NCBI GenBank assembly: GCA_021464525.1
Contig: JADRCO010000558.1
Location: 1 to 30,946 of the forward strand
Reading direction: 5' to 3'
From: Rhizophagus sp. LPA8_4_AMF
Taxonomy: Eukaryota; Glomeromycota; Glomeromycetes; Glomerales; Glomeraceae
DNA: 30,946 nt
Part shown: in pieces, positions 21,915 through 30,946 of the stretch
Layout of the letters: every line of letters starts with the position of its first letter
Numbering within the stretch: position 1 is the stretch's first letter
Notes under the pieces: model-generated
The model's database searches: none
What the model was told of the DNA's origin: nothing
The model's input: only the letters and a program-made list of their open reading frames with translations
Translations under genes and position numbers: made by a program

Positions 21915-23270
21915 AGCGACGAAGGTATCTCAAACTCACTGTGTAATGTAAGATTTTGAGTCCGACGGGACTGTAACGTTAATGATGGTATGTTGAGATT
22001 TTGTTCATTCTTTCTTTGTCTTAATTTTTATAATTGGTTTCTTTCTCCAAATGAACTACCTTTGATAAATCCGTGGTTGATGATTACCCATCCTGTTGCA
22101 AAGAAGGATATGGTTTCCACGTAATGTTTTGATCAAGCGTGAAGCGTTTAAATTTTAGTAAACAAATAATTAAATATACATAGTATAGGACAGTCTGCAG
22201 GCGTAAATAATTTTCATTTCTGCTCTTACATGAAATATTAACGTTACGCTTTTCATGCCTAAATCGTAAAGATTCCTGAAAGATAAATATTGTAAAATTC
22301 TTGTATGAAAAGTTGGGAAGAAATGTTACCCTTCTATATGGTGTACCTAAGACTATTCTGTAAATAAAAGTGATACGCAAGTAAATTTCCATTTCAATAT
22401 ATAACCGAACAAAACAGAGATTTTCAGGAACAATATATAAAAAACTGACGAATAAAATAAATTTTTATCTATTTAATTACTAATAATAAATCGCATATCT
22501 GATAATGGAACCTTAATAATATTAATTGTCTTTAATCGGAACAAAATTATAAACAAACTCACAAAAATAGAATGCAAAGAGGTAAATCTTGAGATATCGA
22601 TTACAAATTCTAAAAAGATGCAGTCATCTAATAAAGAAGTTTATATTCAAATTAGTATTCATTCATAAATTGTCATACATGATTTGCTTCGTTGTAAATT
22701 ATATTTATATCTAAAAAGAATACCAAAAGAATTTATTTATTTTCAATTACCGGTATAAAATTTTTGTAGAACTGAAATTATGAATTCAGTTCCAAAACAT
22801 TACTATTAAAATTACGCATATGCAAATAATCGTTTGAAACTATTAAGGCTGAAATTTTTTTTTTTTTTCATCTAAATTGAATAAGTATAATAACTGTAAG
22901 TTCATAGCTAAGCCACAAATATAATTTGCTTTAAAATACAATAATATTTATATAGTTTTTTTTTTAAAAAAAAGACATAAGATGGCGGTACGCCAAAGAT
23001 ATCACCTAATCGACCAGCCTCAAAAATATTTCTTTTGACGTTAACAATTAGGTAACGAATTATTCTAAATTAGGAAGATAATTTCATTTCTATTACTATT
23101 AAAAAAAAACATAATTTACTTTTACTGCACAAATTCGTTTAACATGACCTGCGCAATTTTTTTTTTCTGCGCGCACGTAATATACATTAAACGAGTATAT
23201 AATATTTCAAATTTTCTTTTCTTCTTCTCAATTATTTTTTTATTTCAAATTTTTTAAAAAAAAGTTAAAA
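21915..23270. other. Intergenic region upstream of the first intact membrane-protein gene
   Basis: AT-rich. It contains upstream module copy 2 (22510-22715) and, nearer the gene, blocks also found before the 26110 gene: a TTGACGTT.ACAA.TAGGTAA block near 23035 and a CTGCACAAATT block near 23130. I see no gene; the minus-strand open frame at 22084-22392 has no recognisable features. Confidence 0.55.
22510..22715 (+). repeat. Shared upstream module, copy 2
   Basis: Matches 25388-25590 over about 200 bp with small indels. Shared blocks include TATTAATTGTCTT, AAAATAGAATGCAA, CGATTACAAATTCTAA and CGTTGTAAATTAT. It begins about 760 bp before the start codon at 23271. Confidence 0.75.
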
Positions 23271-24530
23271 ATGGCAAATTACGATCAAATGGATGATCCA
23301 ACTTCTGCTGCCTTTGATATCTTTTTCAGTGGTATAATACCAATCGGTTATTCAGTATATTTCGAACCACTTTTAAGTACAACATTAAAATCTAAAATTG
23401 AAGATTTCGTATTTTTTTTTGTGGAACCTCTTATACCGCTTTTCTACGCGTTCAACAAAATAACTTACAATGAATTTGACGAGAGACATATTATATTTAT
23501 TTGTGTTTATATTACCTTTAGAATTGTTTCATTCATTATATATTATAGCATTCTCGCATGGGTAAAAAAAACAAAACGATATTTCGGATACAAATCATTG
23601 AAACATTGTATTTTAATCGTATACTTTGCTATCACAGAATATTGTGCTCGTTTTGTTCCTATGATGTGTTTAGAAGATCTTAGGAAAACTGGATCTGTTA
23701 CAGAGATACTCAATGGAGTAGCTTTACTCGGAATTATATTCGGTTTTTTCGCATTCGTATTATTATTACCTCATATCTTGTATAAGAATAGAAGAGATTT
23801 TCCAATTGTTGGTAATATCATATATTCGGTATATACTTTTAGTTCATTTTACATTAGTATAATTTATTTAGTAATAGTACCTTCAAATGTAGTTTATGTT
23901 AAAATCGCATTTAACATCAATTTGTTATTGATAATGAGATTTTTTACCATAAGTAATGATAAACCTTGTAACAAAAATAGGGGTTTAAGCTGTATTATCC
24001 TTTTTTCTTTCGATGATATTAAGAGTATGGAGAAGGAATTAAAGAAAGAGGACAAGGATAAATATTGGTACGAGATATTTTTATCTCATCGTATGATTAA
24101 ACCAATAATTGATGTGATTACGACAAAAATATTGAAAAGAAATAAAGATCAAGAATATTATGAAGATAGATTAAGTTGTAATAGGGCAAATATTTTATAT
24201 TATTATAAATATGGAGAAGCTCTTGAAAAGAAAAGGGACAAGAAACGTTTTCAAAATACCACTCAGAGTATTGGAAGTACATCATCCACTCAAAGTATTA
24301 CAAGTACATCATCAACTACTACTCAAGATCATGAATTCGTTCTAGATACATACATACCCGGTATCAATTTGCATAATGAAGTTAAAAAAGCGAACAAAAT
24401 TTATAAACTTTTCAACGGAATTGGCGTCCAAAAGATTAATAATGTCAAAAGTTTTTCTGCTATTGATATCGCAAGATTAGAATATGAAGAAATTGACAAA
24501 ATCATTAATAATTTGAAAGGAAATCCTTAG
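23271..24530 (+). CDS. Multi-pass membrane protein of an orphan tandem family, member A
   Basis: Intronless 419-residue protein that I do not recognise. Hydrophobic segments lie at about residues 14-34, 46-63, 74-98, 111-133, 146-170, 179-205 and 208-226, suggesting six or seven membrane spans in the N-terminal half. The C-terminal half is hydrophilic: a Lys/Glu-rich region (250-325), a Ser/Thr linker (330-351) built from a duplicated 9-residue unit, and a conserved tail with YIPGINLHNEVKKANKIYKLF and ARLEYEEIDKII. A conserved KIAFNINLLLIMRFF sits in the last span. The start MANYDQMDDP follows an A-rich leader and aligns exactly with the start of member B. Both are about 80% identical over the first 60 residues and less similar later. 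The gene is single-exon, unlike the KNL1, PP2C and RTP1 genes. An AATAAA lies at 24549-24554. Transporter or receptor roles are possible, but nothing in the sequence decides. Confidence 0.85.
   Translation: MANYDQMDDPTSAAFDIFFSGIIPIGYSVYFEPLLSTTLKSKIEDFVFFFVEPLIPLFYAFNKITYNEFDERHIIFICVYITFRIVSFIIYYSILAWVKKTKRYFGYKSLKHCILIVYFAITEYCARFVPMMCLEDLRKTGSVTEILNGVALLGIIFGFFAFVLLLPHILYKNRRDFPIVGNIIYSVYTFSSFYISIIYLVIVPSNVVYVKIAFNINLLLIMRFFTISNDKPCNKNRGLSCIILFSFDDIKSMEKELKKEDKDKYWYEIFLSHRMIKPIIDVITTKILKRNKDQEYYEDRLSCNRANILYYYKYGEALEKKRDKKRFQNTTQSIGSTSSTQSITSTSSTTTQDHEFVLDTYIPGINLHNEVKKANKIYKLFNGIGVQKINNVKSFSAIDIARLEYEEIDKIINNLKGNP
24261..24314 (+). repeat. 27-bp tandem duplication in the Ser/Thr linker
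   Basis: Two adjacent 27-bp units starting at 24261 and 24288 (ACTCA.AGTATT..AAGTACATCATC) encode TQSIGSTSS and TQSITSTSS. Member B lacks this segment at the equivalent place, so the linker length differs between paralogues by repeat expansion. Confidence 0.85.
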
Positions 24531-26109
24531 TTCGTATTAAAAAAAAAAAATAAAGTATTTTATTTAAAAATATTTCTTCATGAATTTTTTTCGTTTTATT
24601 ATGTAATAATGTGTGGGTTCATTGTTTCTCTCGCGATAATTTCAAAAAGAAAATTAACAAATTTTTACAGATATAACAGACTATTCAGATTATTTGTCCA
24701 ATAATAATAAAATGACAGATTTTCAAATTGTGTATTGTATATCAAGTTAAATTGACATGAAATTCGACGATATAGCGGATTGTATTATCCCCGCTTAGTG
24801 TCTTACAAGATCAACCATCCAGTCACGACTTCTCATTTGATAAATAGTGTGACGATACATCAGTTGATAATAATAAAGAATTCTATTTGACACGTTATGT
24901 GAGAAGTGTGTAAATAAGGAAAATGCCAAGGGCTTTGATATGTATTATTTTATCTCGCTAATACTTTCTTAGTTTAAGCTATTTTGGGATTATAAATATA
25001 CAGTACTTATTCATTAATTATTGAATTACGTTATAATATAATTTTAAAATTATAACCGAAAATTCAATACATTTAAATTCAATACATTTATTAAATAATA
25101 AAATTCAATACATTTATTTAAAATAATGAAAATTTTTAGAATTTTAAACTATAAACCAATTCTTGCATGTTTCAGTGTAAATTAAAAAAAAAATATTTTA
25201 AAGCCATTTTCGGGAATTCACATTTCGGATTTTGAAAATATTTCGCCCGAATTTATAGTTTCGGAGATTTTACGGAGTTTCGGCGAATAAATAACCCTTA
25301 ATAACGGAGTAACATGTTTCGGTAAAAGCGATAAAAATAGTCTTTACCTATTTTACTACTCTTAATAAGGTGCATATATTTAAACTTGGAAATTAAATAA
25401 TATTAATTGTCTTATTCTAAAAAACAACCTCACGAAAATAGAATGCAATAAGTAAATTTTAAGATAACGATTACAAATTCTAACAGGGATGTGGTTACTT
25501 AAAGAAATTTAAATCCAAATTGGTATTCATTTATTTAGTTACAAAAATTATCATGCATAATCATGCATCGTTGTAAATTATGTTTTTATCCAATTAGTTC
25601 TAGAACATTACAAGGACATGAACTATTAATATTAAAAATCACGCATATTAATTGTTTTTTGCATGAAACTAAGCCACTTTTTTTCATAATAGTATAATAA
25701 ACTGATAGATTTAGAAGAGGATCACAGCCCAAATCATTATGAATTAATCGATTATTGGAAGAGAGGAGAAAAAATTGTTTTCTCCTTCAAAAACGAAATT
25801 GAAAAAAAAATGATAATCGGAATAGTTAATTAGTCATTGGTATTAATATTCTATTGACGTTTACAAATAGGTAATGAATTATTCCCAAGTGGGAAAATAA
25901 TCTTATTAAAAAAAGTATAATTTTTATTACTCATAGGAATTTTAGCCTGAAGACTGTATTTTATTGCACAAATTTGTTAACATGATCTGCATAATTTTTT
26001 ATTTTATTTTTTTGTTACGTTCGCGTAATTTTTAATATTTCAACATTTTCTTTTCTCTTCAATTCTTCTCATTCCGCTTTTTCACTTCATAATTAAAAAA
26101 AAAGTTAAA
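24531..26109. other. Intergenic region between the two intact membrane-protein genes
   Basis: AT-rich with no credible gene. Contains upstream module copy 3 (25388-25590) and a block near 25853-25990 that matches the immediate 5' flank of the 23271 gene. A tandem ATTCAATACATTTA motif is repeated at about 25060-25120. Confidence 0.6.
25388..25590 (+). repeat. Shared upstream module, copy 3
   Basis: Third copy of the module, beginning about 720 bp before the start codon at 26110. With copies at about 780 and 760 bp before the other two family members, it shows that flank and gene were duplicated together. Confidence 0.75.
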
Positions 26110-27315
26110 ATGGAAAACTATAATCAGATGGATGATTCAACTTCTGCTGCCTTTGATATTTTTTTCAATGGTATAATACCAATTCTTTATTCAACATCTT
26201 TCGAACCACTTTTAAGCGCAGCATTAAAATCTAAAATTGAAGATTTCGTTATCCTTTTTGTGGAGCCTCTTATACCACTTTTCTATGCGTTCAATAAGAT
26301 AATTTACAATCAATTTACCAAGAAATACTTTATATTTACTTGTGTTTATAGTACCTTCCTATCTATTACTTTCATTTCACATTATTGTATCTTCATATGG
26401 TTTAAAAAAACAAACCGATATTTCAAATACAAATCAGTGACACACAGTATAATAACCTTATACCTTGCTACCTTAGAAACTAGTACTCGGTTCCTTCCCG
26501 TAATTTCTTTGGAAAATATTGGAGAATTGAGAAATATTGCCTTCAAAGCACCTAATGCGTTAGTTGTACTTGGAATTATACTCTCCTTCCTCATATTGGG
26601 ATTAATATTACCTCATGTCTTGTATACTAATAGAGATGAGTTTCCAGTTTTTGGTAATATTATATTTGCACTACATATATTTAGTTCATGTTTATCAAGT
26701 ATAGTTTATTTGGTAATAATACCTTCAAATGTAATTTATGTTAAGATCGCATTTAACATCAATTTGTTATTGATCATGAGATTTTTTTCCATAGTAGAAA
26801 ATAAACCTAGTAACAAAAAAAGGGGCTGGGGTTGTGTTGTTCTTTTCGCTTTTGATGATACTAAGGGTATAGGAAAGGAATTAAGGAAAGAGAACAGGGG
26901 TCAATATTGGTATACGCCATATTTATCTCATCCTATAATTAAACCAATAACTAAAATAATTAATGAAATTACAAAAAAAAATGATAAAGATATTGAATAT
27001 GATGAAGATAAATCAATTTGTAATAAAGCAAATATCTTATATTATTATAAATATGGAGAAGTTCTTGAAGAGAAAAGGGTTTATCAGAGTACAAATACAA
27101 CACCTCATGAATTTGTTCTTGGAAGATATATACCTGGTATCAATTTACATAATGAAATTAAAAAGGCAAACAAGGTTTATAAGCTTTTTGATGGAATTGG
27201 CATAGAAAAGATTAATTATATTGAAAGTTTTACTGCTGATGATATTGCAAGATTAGAATATACAGAAATTGATGAGATCATAGTAAGTATAAAAACACCT
27301 TTATGTTGTCCCTAA
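26110..27315 (+). CDS. Multi-pass membrane protein of an orphan tandem family, member B
   Basis: Intronless 401-residue paralogue of the protein at 23271. It keeps the same N terminus (MENYNQMDDSTSAAFDIFFN), the SKIEDFV and VEPLIPLFYAFNKI blocks, about six to seven hydrophobic spans within residues 14-228, the KIAFNINLLLIMRFF span, a Lys-rich hydrophilic region with YLSHPIIKPI, NILYYYKYGE, and the tail YIPGINLHNEIKKANKVYKL. It lacks the duplicated Ser/Thr linker of member A and ends in TPLCCP instead of KGNP. Substitutions are mostly conservative and the frame is intact, which suggests the gene is functional. Same strand as member A, about 1.6 kb downstream. No known family recognised. Confidence 0.85.
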   Translation: MENYNQMDDSTSAAFDIFFNGIIPILYSTSFEPLLSAALKSKIEDFVILFVEPLIPLFYAFNKIIYNQFTKKYFIFTCVYSTFLSITFISHYCIFIWFKKTNRYFKYKSVTHSIITLYLATLETSTRFLPVISLENIGELRNIAFKAPNALVVLGIILSFLILGLILPHVLYTNRDEFPVFGNIIFALHIFSSCLSSIVYLVIIPSNVIYVKIAFNINLLLIMRFFSIVENKPSNKKRGWGCVVLFAFDDTKGIGKELRKENRGQYWYTPYLSHPIIKPITKIINEITKKNDKDIEYDEDKSICNKANILYYYKYGEVLEEKRVYQSTNTTPHEFVLGRYIPGINLHNEIKKANKVYKLFDGIGIEKINYIESFTADDIARLEYTEIDEIIVSIKTPLCCP

Positions 27316-28050
27316 TCATATAGAAAGTTAGGATATACTGCACCAAATTAAACTATGCCAAGTTAACCTAACTGAACTTTAATCTATTCAATATATTTAA
27401 TATCATTTTTAAATTTATTTATCTTATAATTGTATAATAAGCAACTTTTATTAAACTTAAAAAAGTAATTATTTAATAGTTAACAAATTTTTTGTTATTA
27501 ATAAATTTCATTAATATTTAAATTTTTAATATTAAAGTAAAGTAAATCTTTTTTATTATTAAATAATATTACTGGTATTACTGGATTTATTTTTAATAAT
27601 TTTTTGTCAATTTAAATTAAATTTTTTTGATATTATACAAAAATTTTTAAATTGTTAAATTTTAAAATTATTTGTTATTAATTATTAAACTATAAATATA
27701 ACTAAAGTATTATAAATAAATAAAAATAATTAGTAAAATTTTTTTTTTATATCTAAAATATTTTAAAAAAGGATGATTTTAATGCTCACCAAAGGTAAAT
27801 TTCACTGAGATAAATTTTGCTAAAATTCATCTCATCACGTGACTTTTAAAATTTAAATAAAAAAGTTTCTAACAACTATTTATTTATACTATATACTCAA
27901 ATTTAAAGTTTAAAGTGAATCCTTAAGATGTATATATACTTATGTACTAATAAAACTTTATTAATAAAAGTTTACCTCTAAATTACAAGAAAATTACTAA
28001 TATGATAATAAAATTAACCCCATATATTCTATATTTACCTATATTAATAA
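27316..28050. other. Extremely AT-rich intergenic DNA
   Basis: Almost entirely A and T, with TTAATATTTAA-like runs. No gene or RNA seen. It contains a TCACGTGA palindrome at 27835-27842 that is not near a recognised gene. Confidence 0.6.
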
Positions 28051-28960
28051 TGCATAAGACACAAAGTGGAATATGGTGATAAAGTAAATGATAAAAATAA
28101 GAAGGGAACGAAGTGAATGAAGAAAAATAAGAATAATGGAAACAAATAGAAATGGAAACAAATAGAAAAGAAAACAAATAAAAAAGAAAAGGACAATGAG
28201 AAAAAGAGGAATAATTAAAATCGATGGGAATAAAAAATGAAGGAAAACAATTAAAATCAAAAGAAAAATGGAAATGATAATGAAATAAAGAAATTATTAA
28301 TATTAAAAAGGAAAGGAAAGAATGGAACAATTAAAATAAAAGGAAGAATAAAAAAGAAGAAAAATAATGGATCAAAAGAAAATAAAGGAAATAGAAGAAG
28401 GAAGAGAACAAAATTAAAAAACAAAGGGAAGAACAAAAAAAGGGAACAAAAAAGAGAAATAAAAAAATAGAAGAAAAATGAAAGGAGAAGGAAATGAAAT
28501 AGGGTGAAAAAACAGAGCAAAGGAACGGAAGAGAAGAAATGGTGCAAAAGAAATGGGATAAAAGGAATAGTGCAAAGAAATGGGTGAATAGGATGAAAGG
28601 AATGAGAAAGAAAAAGCGAAATGACAAACATATAAAGAATAAACAAAGTTAGTAAAAATAAAATATGAAGAATAAAAGAAGAATAAAAAAAAATATACCT
28701 TTATTTGCAAAATTGGAAGAGTCACCTTATAATTTCAAAATCCATTAAAAAGAAAGAAAAGAAATGTTAGTAATATTCCAAAACCAAAAAAAACACTCAC
28801 CTACCTTGCAATTTCAAAGCCCAGGTTGCTGACTTGCCATTCCTAAAAGAAAGAAGAATAAAGAAAAAGATAAATATGAAGAACAAAAGAAAAAACCAAA
28901 AGAAAAAATACATATCTTTAATCGTAAAACTGGAAGCAAAATAACAAAAAAATAAAAAAA
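28051..28960. repeat. Purine-biased low-complexity tract (0.9 kb)
   Basis: The plus strand is overwhelmingly A and G, built from irregular GAAATGAAAAAAGAA-like words with few pyrimidines. The minus strand therefore reads as long Phe/Ser/Leu-rich open frames, which I treat as composition artefacts. Two exon-like islands interrupt the tract at about 28689-28755 and 28803-28945. Confidence 0.75.
28689..28945 (-). repeat. Duplicated exon-like unit inside the purine tract
   Basis: On the minus strand, a block reading CCAGTTTTACGATTAAAGATATG (28914-28936) resembles CCAATTTTGCAAATAAAGGTAT (28692-28713). The block GGGCTTTGAAATTGCAAG (28804-28821) resembles GGATTTTGAAATTATAAG. The 28804-28838 island is flanked by a TTTCTTTTAG acceptor-like and a GTAGGT donor-like site. 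Two imperfect units of about 200 bp are suggested. Coding function is not shown. Confidence 0.35.
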
Positions 28961-30297
28961 CCTAACATATATGTGTCTGTATAAAGTAATCATCCAGTAA
29001 ATTTCACTGGAGTAATTTAAAATTTTAATGTATTGCAAATCAAAGTAAAATTTACCCCCTTTCTGGTGAATTTTTTTTGAATTCATCTCTGATGAATTTT
29101 AAATTAATCCTTTAAAAAAAATTAATTTTACATTTATTTGAAATTAATTAAAATTAATTCACTAAAAATAAATTTAATTTATATAAATTTTTATTAAGAT
29201 ATAAAATTTTGATAAAATTTAACAAAAGTAAATTTTATTTTATATTTTATTTAAAGAGTTTAAAATTTAATTGCTGATCTGCATGTGATCGATAGAATTT
29301 ATATAATAAAATGCAGCATAATATTTATATATAAGCCATATCAATCATTTTTTATATCAAATAAAATGCAATCATATTGTTATACTATTGCGTAATTTAA
29401 CACCTGCAATATACATTTAAGATCTTAGAAAAAAAAACTTTCTATAAAAGTTTTTTTGCTTTGCAATTTATAAAATTTTATATGTAGGAAACAGAGATTT
29501 TATAGTATTTTACTTCTATAATATAAACAATTTCTACCTCTTTAACTTTTTTTTGATGCTTATAAGGCCTTTTTTATTATTATTTCTGTTAACTATTATA
29601 TTTTTAATAATACTACGCACTACTATATCTTCTTTTTTTTCACAAATATGTCCAGTTTATAAAAAATATGAATATAATGAGATATATGAAATTATAAATA
29701 ATAAAAAGACTTTTATTAAATTTTAACATAATCTCAAAATAGGAATTATTATCTTGAATTTTTTTTCTTAAAAATTAGTAAAAAAGTCATATAAATATGA
29801 CCATAATAATAAAGTTCTGATATAATAGTACTAGTTATAACAAGTTTTTTTGGAGTTATGTGTGTATTTGATGTTGTTATTTCTTGGAAAAACAGAGATT
29901 TCAAATGGCATTTTTTTTATTAATTAATATAACATCACATTTTACTATGTAAATTCTATTGATCATATGCAAATCGGCATTAAATGCACTTGTGTTTAAA
30001 TACATCTTATAATATAAGTCAAAAATGAAGTTTTAAACCCTTTTTGTCACATATAATATAAGGTAAAGGTGTATTCTAATAAAAAAGCTCAATTCAATCA
30101 TCTGGTCATTCATATCAATAATTTTCTTTTTGGGTCAAATGTTATACAAACATCTAAAAAGGTATTTTCCATTTTTAAAAATTTTTGTGAAATAAGTATT
30201 GCAAAAAGGGAATGATCGATATACTATCTATCAGATTATATGATTTAGATTAAATACCAGATTGATCAAATGATAATTAAAATACACTTCTAATATA
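28961..30297. other. AT-rich region without recognisable genes
   Basis: No open frame, RNA gene or splice-like structure of note. A short AAAAAAACTTT/AAAGTTTTTTT hairpin lies around 29432-29457, and the stretch before 30298 ends in the TA target of the next element. Confidence 0.5.
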
Positions 30298-30777
30298 CAC
30301 TGCCCTACAATAAGTATTCGGATTTCATAAATTTTACTTAGTAAAACATAGTAAAATTGATGATTTTCAGGTTGCATGAAAATGTGCGAATTTTTAGTAA
30401 AATCCATCCAAAATTTTTTTATTTGAAAGCCAATAAATTATAGTTTTTAACAATATAATCAGAAATATTTTATCTTTAAAATGCAAAAAAATGTTAATCT
30501 ATAAAGTAATAGCAGAATAATTTTATATGTAAAAATGCAAAAAACATATAGAAAAATTGTTACCTATATTTTACAATGAGACCATTTTTTTATGTTAAAA
30601 AAAACAACTTTTTTGTTTCAATACTTTAAAACTACAATTGATCAGCTTCAAAATAAAAAAATTTCAGGCAGATTTTACTGAAAATCCGTAGACTTTTGTG
30701 CAACCTAAAAATCATCAATTTTACTATATTTTACTAAGTAAAATTTATGAAATTTGAATACTTATTGTAGGGCAGTG
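30298..30777. mobile_element. 480-bp Tc1/mariner-like fold-back MITE
   Basis: Perfect inverted ends (CACTGCCCTACAATAAGTAT) at 30298 and 30777. Inverted similarity extends for about 150 bp on each side (30298-30450 and 30625-30777), near-perfect over the outer 75 bp (with an AAATTTTACTTAGTAAAA block) and looser inwards. Both ends abut TA within TATA, the duplication expected for Tc1/mariner transposition. The interior has no transposase. The long arms make most of the element a potential hairpin. Confidence 0.85.
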
Positions 30778-30850
30778 TATAGTTTTATTTACTTATAAAT
30801 GTATAAGGTATAAATTGCATTTATTCAAAAAAATCAGAAATTCTCTAGTA

Positions 30851-30946
30851 CAGTCAACCCTTGATATAGTGAACCCTAGGTTCTGGACTTTAACTTCGCT
30901 ATAAGGCTATAGTGAAGATTTTAAGCAATTTGATTGGCTACTTCAC
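30851..30946. mobile_element. Left end of a TA-flanked element running off the window
   Basis: CAGTCAACCCTTGATATAGTGAA follows TA at 30849-30850. CAGT at the tip and the ..ACC.T.GATATA..GAA pattern resemble termini of pogo/Tigger-type Tc1-mariner elements. The interior also contains TTCGCTATAAGGCTATAGTGAAG, a sub-terminal inverted motif. The other end is outside the window, so size and coding content are unknown. Confidence 0.5.

Noticed and set aside
22084-22392. 102-codon minus-strand open frame
   Set aside because: Basic, aromatic-rich sequence with no family resemblance and no splice context; likely chance.
28257-28646. Long minus-strand open frames rich in Phe, Ser and Leu
   Set aside because: They mirror the purine-only plus strand; absence of stops is explained by base composition, and overlapping frames in all three registers are equally open.
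27785-29085. Possible inverted ends around the purine tract (CTCACCAAAGGTAAATTT versus TTCACCAGAAAGGGGGTAAATTTTACT)
   Set aside because: Similarity is short and gapped in AT-rich sequence, with no target-site duplication seen.

Overview
The window looks like nuclear DNA of a fungus with AT-rich intergenic DNA and short GT-AG introns. Gene content (a Ptc6-type PP2C phosphatase, an Rtp1/TANGO6 homologue, a KNL1/Spc7 kinetochore scaffold, a decayed very-large-GTPase relic and an expanding family of orphan membrane proteins) fits an arbuscular mycorrhizal fungus such as Rhizophagus. That assignment is inference from composition and families, not from a search.

Layout. 1-862: AT-rich, with a possible terminal exon of a plus-strand gene. 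863-2661 (minus): PP2C phosphatase in six exons. 2662-5665: about 3 kb with no convincing gene, holding one copy of a dispersed repeat. 5666-9780 (minus): RNA polymerase II assembly/nuclear import factor Rtp1/TANGO6. I could place all 13 exons and they close in frame to 1042 residues. 10163-10365: a small inverted-repeat structure. 10634-13113 (minus): relic of a VLIG-type large GTPase, broken by nonsense codons and frameshifts. 13310-14930 (minus): an unrecognised multi-exon charged protein gene, at least partly decayed, with an internal tandem duplication. 15154-18686 (plus): KNL1/Spc7/Spc105 with SILK and RVSF PP1-docking motifs, about 17 MELT-like motifs (some in a 135-bp higher-order repeat), a coiled coil and a C-terminal RWD-type region. 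Its short upstream region carries MCB, SCB and CACGTG motifs.

18687-27315 is an accessory region built around a tandemly duplicated family of multi-pass membrane proteins of unknown function. There is a decayed copy at about 19843-20790 and two intact intronless copies at 23271-24530 and 26110-27315. Each is preceded, about 720-780 bp upstream, by a related non-coding module. The region also holds a 142-bp Mutator-like MITE with a perfect 9-bp target duplication, the second copy of the dispersed repeat, and gene relics. 27316-30946 has no convincing gene. It contains a roughly 0.9-kb purine-biased tract, a 480-bp Tc1/mariner-like fold-back MITE (30298-30777), and the start of another TA-flanked element running off the right edge.

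The housekeeping genes (PP2C, Rtp1/TANGO6, KNL1) are not obviously linked in function. The best candidates for undescribed biology are the tandem membrane-protein family with its shared upstream module, and the alternating MELT array in KNL1.
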